Below, in pieces: positions 1 through 9,619 of a DNA stretch of 64,000 bases. The notes below the pieces were generated by a model, which was not told where the DNA came from, searched no databases, and saw nothing but the letters and a program-made list of their open reading frames with translations. Where the stretch lies: NCBI GenBank assembly GCA_019119305.1, contig DWXH01000021.1:62001-126000 (forward strand). The letters run 5' to 3'. The position numbers and the translations under genes were made by a program. Origin of the DNA: Candidatus Alistipes merdigallinarum (GTDB lineage Bacteria > Bacteroidota > Bacteroidia > Bacteroidales > Rikenellaceae). Within the stretch, counting starts at the first letter, position 1; each line of letters opens with the position of its first letter.

Positions 1-430
1 CGGTGTACTCTTTACACTTTTTACCTTTCGTACATTTAGCCTCGATACGCAGTTCGAGCGTAGAGAGTTTTGCACGTTCGTCATACGGGAATGATACGGC
101 TTGCGTGAACGATCCTCCGGTCTTGTAAGGAATAACCGTATAATTGTCTTTCACCTTTTCGCCCTGCAGATATTTCGGAGTGCCGACGATTTCGCCACCC
201 TCGAATACCAATACGGGGGTCACCTTCAAAGTGGCTTTTTTGTTGAAATATTTAGCCGGGAAGGTTACCGTAATATCCGTAATGACATTACTACCTTTCA
301 AGGTCAATACTTCGGGATTTGCAGAGATGCTCACCTGATCGACCTTTTTCAGCATCTTTTTGTAGCAGTTACAACCAGCCAGCAGCACTACTACTGATGC
401 AAGCATCATAATTTTTACTAACTTTCTCAT
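1..430 (-). CDS. Lipoprotein, N-terminal part (runs off the left edge)
   Basis: The reading frame starts at the ATG complementary to 428-430 and is open to the left edge, so only about 143 residues are visible. It begins with a lipoprotein signal (MRKLVKIMMLAS, lipobox LLAGC, Cys near residue 20), so the product should be lipidated and placed in the envelope. The visible mature part is beta-rich with the phrases VTFPAKYFNKK and SFPYDERAKLSTLELRIEAK. From memory, Bacteroidales OmpA-family proteins begin this way, with the peptidoglycan-binding domain at the far end, but that end lies outside the window, so OmpA membership is inference. A -7 box lies upstream at 505-512. Confidence 0.75.
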   Translation of the reverse strand, partial: MRKLVKIMMLASVVVLLAGCNCYKKMLKKVDQVSISANPEVLTLKGSNVITDITVTFPAKYFNKKATLKVTPVLVFEGGEIVGTPKYLQGEKVKDNYTVIPYKTGGSFTQAVSFPYDERAKLSTLELRIEAKCTKGKKCKEYT

Positions 431-504
431 AATCAGTGATTTAATTGATTAATTATTGTTTTGTTATGTTAATCGTTTAATTTTCAATCCAATACTTGTA
501 TCCG

Positions 505-512
505 CAAAAATA
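505..512 (-). promoter_or_regulatory. Putative -7 box (TATTTTTG) of the edge lipoprotein gene
   Basis: The minus strand reads TATTTTTG, matching the Bacteroidota TAnnTTTG element, 75 bases before the start codon. A TTTG lies about 22 bases further upstream, suitable for the -33 element. Confidence 0.5.
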
Positions 513-591
513 AGAATATATTTTAAATTCTGTTCAAAAAAACAACTTTTCTCACGTTTTTTTCATGCAGAATACAGTTTTCCCTCTTTCC

Positions 592-2718
592 TTACTTCTT
601 TTTTCCCAACAGGACCTTTCTTGAGAGTTTGAGTTTTCCGTTTTTCGGGTCCAGACCGATCAACTTCACTTCGATCTCATCACCCTCTTTCAAGCCTGTC
701 TCTTCCATATTCTCGAACCGCTTGTTGTCGATCTCCGAGATATGAAGCAAACCGTCTTTACCGGGAAGTATCTCCACAAAAGCTCCGAAAGATACAATCG
801 AGCGAATCTTACCTTTATAGATCTCACCGACCTCAGGGATGGCTACGATTCCTTTGATACGTGCCAAAGCTGCCTCCAAAGCCTCTTTGTTCTCTCCAAA
901 AATATCGACATATCCCTTTTCGTCCTTTTCCGTAATGGTAATCGTCGTTCCGGTGGCTTTTTGTATCTCTTGGATCACTTTCCCTCCCGGACCTATAACG
1001 GCTCCGATAAACTCTTGCGGAATAACAATCTGTTCGATACGCGGCACATGCGGTTTCAATTCGGGTCTCGGGGCAGAGATTGTCTCCAGAATCTTACCCA
1101 ATATATAGAGTCTTCCTTGTCTCGCCTGTTCAAGAGCCTTTGCAAGAACCTCGTAAGAAAGCCCATCTACTTTGATATCCATCTGCGTCGCCGTGATACC
1201 GTCTTTCGTTCCGGTCACTTTAAAATCCATATCGCCGAGATGGTCCTCATCACCCAAGATATCGGAAAGAATGGCATACTTACCGGTAGCCGTATCCGTA
1301 ATCAATCCCATGGCAATACCGGAAACCGGTTTCTTGATCTTGACTCCGGCATCCATCAACGCCAATGTTCCAGCACAAACGGTAGCCATTGAAGAAGAAC
1401 CGTTCGATTCGAGAATATCCGACACCACACGCACGGCATAAGGATTCTCTTCGCCTACCGGAACCATCGGTTTCAGGGCACGCCATGCCAAGTTGCCGTG
1501 TCCGATCTCTCGACGCGACAAACCGCGTGCCGGCCGGGCTTCACCCGTAGAGAACGGCGGGAAATTATAATGCAAAACGAACTGTTCGGTTCCCTGGATC
1601 AATACATCGTCAATCTGTTTTTCATCCAATTTCGTACCGAGCGTAACCGTAGTCAACGACTGAGTCTCCCCCCGCGTAAAGATTGCCGAACCGTGTGCGG
1701 CAGGCAAATAATCCACTTCGCACCAAATCGGACGAATCTCGGTAGTCTTACGACCGTCGAGCCGAACACCTTCATCGAGAATCATGTTCCGCATCGCTTT
1801 TTTCAACACATCATCGTGGAAATAACGCTTGATCAACGGAGCTTTTTCTACCAACTCCTCTTCACTGAAACGAGCCTCGAATTCGGCCTCAAGGGCATCG
1901 AACTTATCCGTACGTTCATGTTTCGAAGTCATCGATTTGGCAATTTCATAAGCCTTATCGTATGTTGCCTCGATCACCTGACGACGCAACTCCTCATCAT
2001 TTTTCTCATGGCAATACGTCCGTTTAACGTCTTTACCCAACTCTTTCGAGAGTTCGATCTGAGCCGCACAATGTTTTTTGATCTCTTCATGGGCAAACTT
2101 GATGGCGTCGAGCATAACGGCCTCCGAAACCTCTTTCATCTCGCCCTCGACCATCAAAATGTTATCGATCGTCGCCCCGACCATGATATCGAGGTCGGCA
2201 TCCACATTTTGCGAGAAGGTCGGATTGATTACGAACTCGCCGTTAATCCGCGACACACGCACTTCTGAAATCGGGCCTCCGAAAGGAATGTCCGAAACAG
2301 CCAATGCAGCAGATGCGGCCAGACCGGCCAATGCATCAGGCATAATGTCCTTATCGGCAGAGATCAAAGTCACCGTAACAAACACTTCGGCATGAAAATC
2401 CGAAGGGAACAACGGTCGCAACGCTCTATCGATCAGTCGGGAAACAAGAATCTCATAATCAGACGGACGTGCTTCGCGTTTCAAAAACCCGCCCGGAAAA
2501 CGGCCGCATGCCGCATATTTCTCTTTATACTCAACCGACAGCGGCATGAAATCGCAATCGTCTTTCGCCTCTTTCGCTGCGGTAACCGTAGCCAGCAGCA
2601 TGGTATTTCCCTGTTTCACCACGACCGAACCGTCGGCCTGTTTGGCTAATTTTCCTGTTTCGATGATAATCTCGCGACCTCCGCTCAATGGAATCATCTT
2701 TTGTGTTGCATTGTACAT
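592..2718 (-). CDS. pnp: Polyribonucleotide nucleotidyltransferase (PNPase)
   Basis: Phosphorolytic 3'-5' exoribonuclease of RNA turnover. The 708-residue product has the full family architecture: two RNase PH domains flanking an alpha-helical domain, then a KH domain ([16 protein letters not shown]) and a C-terminal S1 domain ([18 protein letters not shown]). I start at the ATG at 2718 ([14 protein letters not shown]), where family homology begins; an in-frame ATG at 2775 would add 19 unlikely residues. An AGGAGG sits about 15 bases before the chosen start, a little far for ideal spacing. The gene lies downstream of rpsO as in many bacteria, with an intrinsic terminator between them, so part of its transcription probably comes from readthrough. 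Confidence 0.97.
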   Translation of the reverse strand: MYNATQKMIPLSGGREIIIETGKLAKQADGSVVVKQGNTMLLATVTAAKEAKDDCDFMPLSVEYKEKYAACGRFPGGFLKREARPSDYEILVSRLIDRALRPLFPSDFHAEVFVTVTLISADKDIMPDALAGLAASAALAVSDIPFGGPISEVRVSRINGEFVINPTFSQNVDADLDIMVGATIDNILMVEGEMKEVSEAVMLDAIKFAHEEIKKHCAAQIELSKELGKDVKRTYCHEKNDEELRRQVIEATYDKAYEIAKSMTSKHERTDKFDALEAEFEARFSEEELVEKAPLIKRYFHDDVLKKAMRNMILDEGVRLDGRKTTEIRPIWCEVDYLPAAHGSAIFTRGETQSLTTVTLGTKLDEKQIDDVLIQGTEQFVLHYNFPPFSTGEARPARGLSRREIGHGNLAWRALKPMVPVGEENPYAVRVVSDILESNGSSSMATVCAGTLALMDAGVKIKKPVSGIAMGLITDTATGKYAILSDILGDEDHLGDMDFKVTGTKDGITATQMDIKVDGLSYEVLAKALEQARQGRLYILGKILETISAPRPELKPHVPRIEQIVIPQEFIGAVIGPGGKVIQEIQKATGTTITITEKDEKGYVDIFGENKEALEAALARIKGIVAIPEVGEIYKGKIRSIVSFGAFVEILPGKDGLLHISEIDNKRFENMEETGLKEGDEIEVKLIGLDPKNGKLKLSRKVLLGKKK

Positions 2719-2796
2719 CTCTATATTTTTTATCCTCCTAAAAATTCCAACCTTTTCAATCTCTCGACGGGTCAATAAATTTCATCCTGTAAAGAG

Positions 2797-2827
2797 AAAA
2801 AAGCTGCCCTTATCTCTAAGGGCAGCT
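2797..2827 (-). terminator. Intrinsic terminator/attenuator between rpsO and pnp
   Basis: On the minus strand an 11-bp perfect stem (AGCTGCCCTTA / TAAGGGCAGCT) with a four-base loop is followed by six T. It lies just after the rpsO stop and before pnp, so it should end most rpsO transcripts and limit readthrough into pnp. Confidence 0.9.
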
Positions 2828-2851
2828 GTCCCCATAGGAAAATCCGGAAAA

Positions 2852-3124
2852 CTATTTCCGGAGTTCCAAAGCCTTCACGATGGCTCTGTATCTTTCGATA
2901 TCAACCTTTTTCAAATAATCCAAGAGCTGACGACGTTTACCGACCAAACGCAACAACGCACGTTGCGTGCCGAAATCCTTCTTGTTCGTCTTCAAATGCT
3001 CCGTGAGGTGGCTGATACGGTAAGAAAACAGAGCTACCTGACTCTCGGGAGAGCCGGTATCGGTATTAGACTTTCCGTAAGTTGCAAAAAGCTCCTGCTT
3101 TTTGTCTGCATCCAAATAACCCAT
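2852..3124 (-). CDS. rpsO: 30S ribosomal protein S15
   Basis: Primary 16S rRNA-binding protein of the small-subunit platform. The 90-residue product has the normal S15 length and the family signature (DTGSPESQVALFSYRISHLTEHL, here split by eye: DTGSPESQVA then LTEHLKTNKKD, and GKRRQLLDYL). A -7 box lies at 3200-3207 and a strong terminator follows the gene. The rpsO-pnp order is conserved across many bacteria. Confidence 0.97.
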   Translation of the reverse strand: MGYLDADKKQELFATYGKSNTDTGSPESQVALFSYRISHLTEHLKTNKKDFGTQRALLRLVGKRRQLLDYLKKVDIERYRAIVKALELRK

Positions 3125-3199
3125 TTGTTTTGAGATTAAAAATTCAACTATCGCCTTGGTTACCCATTTACCTCAAAATGAGTCTTCGCAAAGCGAGTG

Positions 3200-3207
3200 C
3201 AAATTTA
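3200..3207 (-). promoter_or_regulatory. Putative -7 box (TAAATTTG) of rpsO
   Basis: TAAATTTG on the minus strand 76 bases before the rpsO start, with a TTG about 18 bases upstream (complement of 3226-3228), which fits the Bacteroidota two-part promoter. Confidence 0.6.
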
Positions 3208-3306
3208 ACGTTTTTTTTATGAAGCAACCAACTAATAATCAAATTAACTCTATTTTTTTACGATAAGTTCCGTTTTTTACATCACTTTGTCATTTTCCGA
3301 CAGGAT

Positions 3307-4731
3307 TTACGCCCGTTCATCAGACGGTTTACAATAAATCTGCCCGTGTTCCAGACGAGTAACGACTACCGTCGAACCCCGTTCAACGAAAAAACCATCC
3401 TCCGCAACAGCATCATAATACACTCCGTCGAGTAAAATTTTTCCTGATGGACGCAGAACGGTCGTTGCCTCTGCCATCCGGCCGACCAAAAACTCCTCCG
3501 GGAAACGGTGTCCGACACACCCCTCCTGCGGAGTCAGATCGGTAGTCAAGACGATCCGGTTGCGCAAAACGGAATTTCCCGACAAAAAACGTTTACCCAA
3601 CCACAGACCGGCGACGAATGCTGCTGTCATACCGATGATTACAACCCCGAACGGCTGCAACAACCGATGTATCGACAGCTCTCCCGAAAGTACATGACGG
3701 AACACATCCCGGTCCAAAGCGGCAAATACCAAACCTACGACGACCGACACGATTCCCAGTACTCCAGCCACACCGAATCCGGGCAGAACAAAAATTTCGA
3801 CTCCGATCAACAACAAACCCACGACAAACAGGATCAGCTCCCAGTACTGGACCATCCCCTCGAGATACAACGGAGAAAAATAGAGTACGGCACCCAATAC
3901 CGCCACGATCAATGGGAAACCTATACCCGGCGACTGTAACTCGAAATAGATTCCCCCGACAATCAACATGACAAAAAGCCCCTGCGCGAAAGGATTCATC
4001 AGCCAGCCCAAGATTCGATCAAGGAGGGTCGGCTCGTAGCGAATCAGATCGTAATCCTCCATCCCCGCAGAAGACAAAACCTCCTCGACGGAAGAGGCCT
4101 TACCCTCCGCAAAATGTTTTGCAATCGCCTCATCGACGGTCAAAGTCAACACATTCAACGTCGTGCTGTCCCCCGAAGTAACGCCGACCATCGCTTCGGC
4201 AATCTGCGGATCGCGGTGCCAACGCCACACCGTATCCGTACCCTCGATCCGATCGATCACCTTCCCGTGCGCTTCGGCTGTCGCGCGCATCGTAGCCCGC
4301 ATAAAGCTCTGAAACTTGTCGGGCATCGGTTTCCCACTCTGATCTACGACCGAAGCCGCTCCGATATTCCCTCCGGGACGCATATATATGCTGTCGGCTG
4401 CCAGAGCAATCAATGCGCCGGCCGAAGCGGCCTGATTATCGATAAACACCCATACCGGAACTGCTGCATTCAACAACATCGTCCGGATCGAATCGGCCGC
4501 ATTAACCAGGCCTCCGTAAGTATTCATTTGAATCACAACCAGATCTGCTCCGTTTGCAATCGCCTCATCGAGACATTTCGAGGTCAGTCGTTCGGTCGAA
4601 GGCATAATCTCCTCACGGATCGGAAAGGTATACACCTTTTTCCGAAGCGTCGAATCCGCTCCACACACCCCACTCCAGACAAAAAGCCACAGCCACAAAA
4701 CGCTCCAAAAAAGTACCGACCGGCCCACCAT
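3307..4731 (-). CDS. NfeD-like membrane-bound serine protease (ClpP-class)
   Basis: Long-form NfeD protein of 474 residues. An N-terminal signal segment (about 1-24) is followed by a ClpP/crotonase-fold protease domain; the nucleophile motif AASAGALIALAAD places Ser at residue 103, and Lys139 (PMPDKF) is in position for the Ser-Lys dyad described for the archaeal 1510-N protease. About five hydrophobic segments follow (roughly 240-400), then a small OB-fold domain (GKILLDGVYYDA). The family cleaves hydrophobic membrane-protein segments, often with a stomatin partner; no stomatin gene is visible here. It follows corA by 42 bp on the same strand, so co-transcription is likely. Confidence 0.9.
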   Translation of the reverse strand: MVGRSVLFWSVLWLWLFVWSGVCGADSTLRKKVYTFPIREEIMPSTERLTSKCLDEAIANGADLVVIQMNTYGGLVNAADSIRTMLLNAAVPVWVFIDNQAASAGALIALAADSIYMRPGGNIGAASVVDQSGKPMPDKFQSFMRATMRATAEAHGKVIDRIEGTDTVWRWHRDPQIAEAMVGVTSGDSTTLNVLTLTVDEAIAKHFAEGKASSVEEVLSSAGMEDYDLIRYEPTLLDRILGWLMNPFAQGLFVMLIVGGIYFELQSPGIGFPLIVAVLGAVLYFSPLYLEGMVQYWELILFVVGLLLIGVEIFVLPGFGVAGVLGIVSVVVGLVFAALDRDVFRHVLSGELSIHRLLQPFGVVIIGMTAAFVAGLWLGKRFLSGNSVLRNRIVLTTDLTPQEGCVGHRFPEEFLVGRMAEATTVLRPSGKILLDGVYYDAVAEDGFFVERGSTVVVTRLEHGQIYCKPSDERA

Positions 4732-4773
4732 ATCATTAACCCTTTCCGAGAAGAAAAATCTTTTGTCTGAAAA

Positions 4774-5724
4774 TTACAACAATTTTTTCCACTTAAAAAA
4801 CAAATAGGTAAGGACCGAAACCAAAACCATCAGTCCCAATGCGTATGGATAGCCGAACTCCCAATGCAACTCCTGAATGCCATCGAAATTCATTCCGTAG
4901 ATGCTGGCAATCATCGTCGGCGGCATGAAAAACAGTGCGGCTACCGTAAAGATCTTCGTCACATTGCTCTGCTCGATGTTGATCAGACCGAGTGCGGTAT
5001 CCTGCATGTAATCGAGTCGCTCGGAGCTGAAATCAGCATGGTTGATCAACGAATTGACATCCTTGATCATCAGTTGCAACTTGGGATAGATATCATTCGG
5101 GAAACGCTCGCTGCGAAGAATCCCGGAAAGAATCCGTTGCCGATCGAAAATATTCTCCCGTATCAACATGGTATTCTCCTGCATGTGGCTGATTTGCCGC
5201 AGCGTCTCCTTATCGATGTGCTCGCTGCTGTTCATGGTCTTGCTCAGCGTCGTAATATTTTTTGCAAGCACCTCGACCAAATCGGCATCGAAATCGATCC
5301 GCACCTCCAAGATCGAAATCAACAGATGATACCCCGTGGAATAAGCCTTATAGTTCATCTGCAACCGTTTGGCACTCTCCGTAAAGGTCCGGAACTCACT
5401 GTTGCGCACCGAGACCAGAATCCCTTCGGCAATGATAAACGAAACAGGTTCGATCGTAAAGGCATCGGGATTAGGTATGAAAAAATTCGAATTGCATATT
5501 ATCGCATTCTCCGTTTCAGAGTATTTCGAAGAACTTTCGATCTCCTCGACCTGCTGGCGGGTTTGCAGATTGATCTCCATAAAATTCTCGACGGCCTTTT
5601 GCTCCTTAATGGTCGGCGAAAGCAAATCGATCCACAGAATATCGTCATAGCCGAGATCATCGAACAGTTTGACATCGGCATTGCGAACTATTTTATTATA
5701 TTGTTTCAGATAAATCGTGATCAT
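4774..5724 (-). CDS. corA: CorA-type magnesium/divalent cation transporter
   Basis: Homopentameric inner-membrane Mg2+ channel. The 316-residue product has the typical organisation: a large N-terminal cytoplasmic domain, a long helix, then two C-terminal membrane segments. The selectivity motif YGMN is present at about residues 276-279 (SIYGMNFDGI), and the C terminus is short and basic (FFKWKKLL), as usual. It sits 74 bp after mqnA and 42 bp before nfeD on the same strand. No Mg2+-responsive leader is evident in the short upstream gap. Confidence 0.95.
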   Translation of the reverse strand: MITIYLKQYNKIVRNADVKLFDDLGYDDILWIDLLSPTIKEQKAVENFMEINLQTRQQVEEIESSSKYSETENAIICNSNFFIPNPDAFTIEPVSFIIAEGILVSVRNSEFRTFTESAKRLQMNYKAYSTGYHLLISILEVRIDFDADLVEVLAKNITTLSKTMNSSEHIDKETLRQISHMQENTMLIRENIFDRQRILSGILRSERFPNDIYPKLQLMIKDVNSLINHADFSSERLDYMQDTALGLINIEQSNVTKIFTVAALFFMPPTMIASIYGMNFDGIQELHWEFGYPYALGLMVLVSVLTYLFFKWKKLL

Positions 5725-5798
5725 CTCTTCTGTGCTTTAGAGGGTGAAATATTCGGGTCCGTTCCGTCTCCTCCGAGAGCGTCGCATCAGAGGAGCGT

Positions 5799-6569
5799 TC
5801 AGCCGGGGTTGATCGGAGGATCGACCTTCATCTTCTCCGTCCAATAGAGTTTCAGAGCACGATGTTTCTGCTCATCGAAACAGAAATCTATATTTTTCGT
5901 CAAATAATCGTACGCATAAGGTTTGTCGTCATAATGGTAACAAGTTATCGCTTGCGGGATATGTTCAACCCCATACCCCAATGCCGACGAAAGCTCCTCA
6001 ACCGTCCATTCCGGAACGCTTTTCCGAGCCACCCAAGCGGCAAACACGAAAGGCAAACCCGTCATTTCACGCCATTGATCGGCCAAATCGTAATAATAAC
6101 GGAAATTGTTTTCGTGAGTGAATACCTTGTCCCCGATCATCAGATAACCCGTTTGTTCCTGAGGAGCGTCCAATACCGAAAAATCATCCATCGGCCGCCA
6201 CTCCGGTTCAATATGCCACAATCGGGAAGACAAAACACGGACCAATCCGACCGAAGTCAGCGAGTGGCTATCAAGATAGATCGTACGTAATTCGGAAATC
6301 GGTGAATTGGAAGCAAGAACCACCGTACGGACGGAGTTACTGGCTCCAATACAATAGGGGGTCACAATCCGAATATCGGGAATAGTCGGAATGGCCGCAA
6401 CAGGAATCAAGGCAATATCGGCCTCTCCGGCTCGTAGCAAGGCTGCACAGTTTCGGGGCGGTGACAAAACCAGATCGGCATGTAGCTTTACATCCGCATG
6501 CTCAATACCATATATAAAAGGTATTGTATTGAGGTAAGATACCGCAATTATTCGGCTCCGCATCATCAT
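5799..6569 (-). CDS. mqnA: MqnA-type chorismate dehydratase (futalosine pathway)
   Basis: Periplasmic-binding-protein-like fold of the menaquinone biosynthesis family MqnA/MqnD. The opening RIIAVSYLNTIPF, with SYLNT near the N terminus, is typical of MqnA, which removes water from chorismate as first step of the futalosine route to menaquinone. About 256 residues, normal size. Three consecutive ATG codons (6563-6569) are possible starts; a longer frame back to 6722 adds about 51 residues without homology, and I rejected it. No other mqn gene is in the window, so pathway assignment rests on this gene alone. It precedes corA and nfeD on the same strand. Confidence 0.8.
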   Translation of the reverse strand: MMMRSRIIAVSYLNTIPFIYGIEHADVKLHADLVLSPPRNCAALLRAGEADIALIPVAAIPTIPDIRIVTPYCIGASNSVRTVVLASNSPISELRTIYLDSHSLTSVGLVRVLSSRLWHIEPEWRPMDDFSVLDAPQEQTGYLMIGDKVFTHENNFRYYYDLADQWREMTGLPFVFAAWVARKSVPEWTVEELSSALGYGVEHIPQAITCYHYDDKPYAYDYLTKNIDFCFDEQKHRALKLYWTEKMKVDPPINPG

Positions 6570-6918
6570 CCATACAGCATCAAAATTCGTTCGACAATCG
6601 CCGATCACATACAGTACCGGCCTACTAAGCTGTTGGCAGAGTGCTTTTTCCCTATGAATAAAACCACTTTCCCGTGACGCGAAGGTAACGAAAATTCGGC
6701 AAACTGCAACCCCATCCCCCATTTATTTTCATCTGGAAGGACAGCCCCCTCTTTACAGAGCACATCCTGCACAGGAAAAATTTTTCTCATTCGTTTGTTC
6801 TGCCGCGTAACGCTCATCAGAAGAAGACAACTCTCCAACCCAAGTCATGCATACTGCTCTGCCCGTTTTTCATATCACGACTTTCCATCTTCCTGCCATG
6901 TGTTCATTCCTGACTCAT
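6570..6918. other. Intergenic stretch without a supported gene
   Basis: About 350 bases between mqnA and the fba terminator. A 77-codon minus-strand frame (6605-6838) lies here, but I recognise nothing in it and it overlaps the rejected 5' extension of mqnA. No TAnnTTTG element for mqnA was found. Confidence 0.5.
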
Positions 6919-6956
6919 AAAAAAAACGAGGGGCGACCGTTTTACGATCACCCCTC
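6919..6956 (-). terminator. Intrinsic terminator after fba
   Basis: On the minus strand a 12-bp stem (GAGGGGTGATCG pairing with CGGTCGCCCCTC, two G-T pairs) with a short loop is followed by a run of eight T. It begins 26 bases after the fba stop. Confidence 0.88.
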
Positions 6957-6982
6957 ACTATCTTTACAATTAAATCGACAAA

Positions 6983-7987
6983 TTAGCAATCCAATTTACC
7001 GGCAGATCCCAATACATTGATGATCTTGTGTTCGTACAATTTCTTCATGTTGTCACGAGCCGGACCCAGATATTTACGCGGGTCGAATTCGGCCGGTTTT
7101 TCAACGAATACCTTACGTACGGCAGCGGTCATGGCCAAACGGGAATCCGAGTCGATGTTGATCTTGCAGACAGCCGATTTGGCAGCCTTACGCAACTGAT
7201 CTTCCGGAATACCGATCGCAGCCTCCAATTTTCCGCCGTATTTGTTGATCGTATCCACCTCTTCCTGAGGAACCGAAGAAGAACCGTGCAATACGATAGG
7301 GAAGCCCGGCAGCTTTTCCATCACAGCGTCCAATACGGAGAATTCCAGAGGAGGAGGAACCAACCGTCCGGTAGCCGGATCTACATGACATTGTTCCGGT
7401 TTAAACTTGTAAGCTCCGTGTGAGGTTCCGATCGAGATAGCCAATGAGTCGCAACCCGTACGCGTAGCAAAATCGATCACCTCTTCCGGATTCGTATATG
7501 TATGATGTTCTGCGCTGACCTCATCCTCGATACCGGCCAATACACCCAGCTCGCCCTCAACGGTCACATCGTATTTATGAGCATATTCCACCACTTTCTT
7601 GGTCAAAGCGACATTCTCCTCATAAGGCAGGTGCGAACCGTCGATCATCACCGACGAGAAACCCATATCCACGCAATCCTTACACAATTCGAACGAATCG
7701 CCGTGGTCCAGATGCAATACGATCTGAGGATGCGCGCAACCCAACTCTTTTGCATATTCGACAGCTCCCTGAGCCATGTAACGCAACAAGGTTGCATTCG
7801 CATAGTTACGGGCACCTTTGGATACCTGAAGAATTACCGGAGACTTGGTCTCAACCGCTGCCGCGATGATTGCCTGCAGCTGCTCCATGTTGTTGAAGTT
7901 GAATGCCGGAATGGCATAACCTCCTTTGATGGCCTTTTTGAACATCTCTCTCGTGTTGACAAGGCCCAGATCTTTGTAATTAACCAT
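6983..7987 (-). CDS. fba: Class II fructose-bisphosphate aldolase
   Basis: Zinc-dependent aldolase interconverting fructose 1,6-bisphosphate with dihydroxyacetone phosphate and glyceraldehyde 3-phosphate. The 334-residue product shows the class II features: PAFNFNNMEQLQAI near the N terminus, the metal-site segment LHLDHGDSFE, SVMIDGSHLPYEEN and the phosphate-binding GSSSVPQEE region. Its length fits the longer Bacteroidota-type class II enzymes. It is monocistronic by appearance, with its own -7 box (8025-8032) and terminator (6919-6956). Confidence 0.97.
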   Translation of the reverse strand: MVNYKDLGLVNTREMFKKAIKGGYAIPAFNFNNMEQLQAIIAAAVETKSPVILQVSKGARNYANATLLRYMAQGAVEYAKELGCAHPQIVLHLDHGDSFELCKDCVDMGFSSVMIDGSHLPYEENVALTKKVVEYAHKYDVTVEGELGVLAGIEDEVSAEHHTYTNPEEVIDFATRTGCDSLAISIGTSHGAYKFKPEQCHVDPATGRLVPPPLEFSVLDAVMEKLPGFPIVLHGSSSVPQEEVDTINKYGGKLEAAIGIPEDQLRKAAKSAVCKINIDSDSRLAMTAAVRKVFVEKPAEFDPRKYLGPARDNMKKLYEHKIINVLGSAGKLDC

Positions 7988-8024
7988 GACTTGATCTATG
8001 TTTATGTTAAGAAATTCAATGTCA

Positions 8025-8032
8025 CAAATTTA
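8025..8032 (-). promoter_or_regulatory. Putative -7 box (TAAATTTG) of fba
   Basis: TAAATTTG on the minus strand, 38 bases before the fba start codon. No convincing -33 TTTG is seen. Confidence 0.5.
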
Positions 8033-8165
8033 ATGATTTTCCAGAGTTATTCTTCCGAAATTTCATAAATTTTTTTAAGATTTTTCTCTACTCACTCCAT
8101 CCACGCCGAAATACGACCCTTCAAAGGGTCTATCCGGCAAACGGACAGACTCAACGAGTATCAGA

Positions 8166-9509
8166 TTACAATCTTTTACGCAATTCGTCACCCTGATCTT
8201 CATATCCGGGTTTACCGAGCAGGGCGAACATATTCTTCTTATAAGCCTCCACTCCGGGCTGGTCGAACGGATTGACACCGAGCAGGTACCCGCTGATACC
8301 GCATGCCTTTTCAAAGAAGTAGAGCAATCCGCCCAAATAGTACTCCGTCAACTCAGGAAGCTCGATCCGGATGTTGGGAACCCCGCCGTCGACGTGTGCC
8401 AACAACGTTCCCATCTCGGCCATCAGATTGACCTCGCTCACTCGTTTACCGGCCAGATAGTTCAATCCGTCGAGGTTGGCTGCATCGGAATCTATCTTCA
8501 ATTCATGTTTCGGCTTGTTGATGCTGATCACGGTCTCCATCAGCGTTCTTTCACCCTGTTGGATATATTGTCCCATCGAGTGCAGATCCGCCGTCAGGGT
8601 AACGCTGGCCGGGAAGATACCCTTACCTTCCTTGCCTTCACTCTCGCCGTAGAGTTGTTTCCACCACTCGGCTACATACTGCAATTTCGGATCGTAGCTG
8701 GCCAATATCTCAGTTTTATACCCTTTCCGGTAGAGCGCATTCCGCGCAGCGGCATACAAGGCAGCCGGATTCTCCTCGAACGGCACGTCCGGAGCCGTAG
8801 CCCGAGCCATATCGCGTGCTCCACGTACCAGCTCTTCTACATTGACCCCTGCGGCAGAGAGCGGCAACAATCCGACCGGAGTCAGTACCGAGTAACGGCC
8901 GCCCACATTGTCCGGAATCACGAAAGTTACATACCCTTCTTGTTGAGCCAGAGTCCGCAGCGCACCACGTTTGGCATCGGTCACCGCAACGATCCGGCGA
9001 GCCGCTTCGGTCTTGCCGTAACGTTTTTCGATCTCCTCTTTGATGATCCGGAATGCCACGGCCGGTTCGGTCGTCGTTCCCGATTTCGAGATAACCACAG
9101 CCCCCAATTTGTAGGGTTTTACAGCATCGAGCAATTCATAGAGATAGTCCTCGCTGAGATTCTGTCCGGCAAACAACACGACCGGGGCATCCTGCGTCTT
9201 GTGCAGGAAACGGAAAGAATCGCCCATCGCTTCGAGTACCGCTTTGGCACCCAGATACGACCCTCCGATTCCGATCACCACGATCACTTCAGACAACGAC
9301 GCCATAGAACGGGCGCAAGCCTCGATAGCGGCCAACTGCTCGGGTGTGATTTCGTTCGGGAGATTGACCCAACCCAGAAAATCGTTTCCCTTGCCGCTGC
9401 CATCGTGCAACATCCGATTGGCCTTTTCGGCATCGTTCCTCAAGGCTTTGACTTCATCAAGCGATACACCGCCCTGAATCTTGTCGATAGAAATTTTAAT
9501 CATACTCAT
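8166..9509 (-). CDS. pgi: Glucose-6-phosphate isomerase
   Basis: Interconverts glucose 6-phosphate and fructose 6-phosphate. At 447 residues it belongs to the shorter Bacillus-type form of the family. Visible signatures are [14 protein letters not shown] near residue 80, [15 protein letters not shown] (sugar-phosphate binding SIS domain) and the C-terminal [14 protein letters not shown], close to the standard PGI signature. It follows gpsA by 110 bp on the same strand; this gpsA-pgi pairing is common in Bacteroidales. Confidence 0.97.
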   Translation of the reverse strand: MSMIKISIDKIQGGVSLDEVKALRNDAEKANRMLHDGSGKGNDFLGWVNLPNEITPEQLAAIEACARSMASLSEVIVVIGIGGSYLGAKAVLEAMGDSFRFLHKTQDAPVVLFAGQNLSEDYLYELLDAVKPYKLGAVVISKSGTTTEPAVAFRIIKEEIEKRYGKTEAARRIVAVTDAKRGALRTLAQQEGYVTFVIPDNVGGRYSVLTPVGLLPLSAAGVNVEELVRGARDMARATAPDVPFEENPAALYAAARNALYRKGYKTEILASYDPKLQYVAEWWKQLYGESEGKEGKGIFPASVTLTADLHSMGQYIQQGERTLMETVISINKPKHELKIDSDAANLDGLNYLAGKRVSEVNLMAEMGTLLAHVDGGVPNIRIELPELTEYYLGGLLYFFEKACGISGYLLGVNPFDQPGVEAYKKNMFALLGKPGYEDQGDELRKRL

Positions 9510-9619
9510 AATCCGTTATTTTTATGACTTTTAATATTTGTATACTACAATCATCGCGCTCGTTCCCGATTATAAAGTCCTGCGTCCTCTTTTCTCCTTG
9601 ACAGAAAAGCTCTTCCCCA

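Noticed and set aside
6605..6838. 77-codon minus-strand frame upstream of mqnA
   Set aside because: No recognisable motif, no -7 box, and it overlaps a rejected mqnA extension; low-confidence noise.
8115..8130. Small inverted repeat (GACCCT/AGGGTC) between fba and pgi as terminator
   Set aside because: Only six base pairs and no T run follows on either strand.
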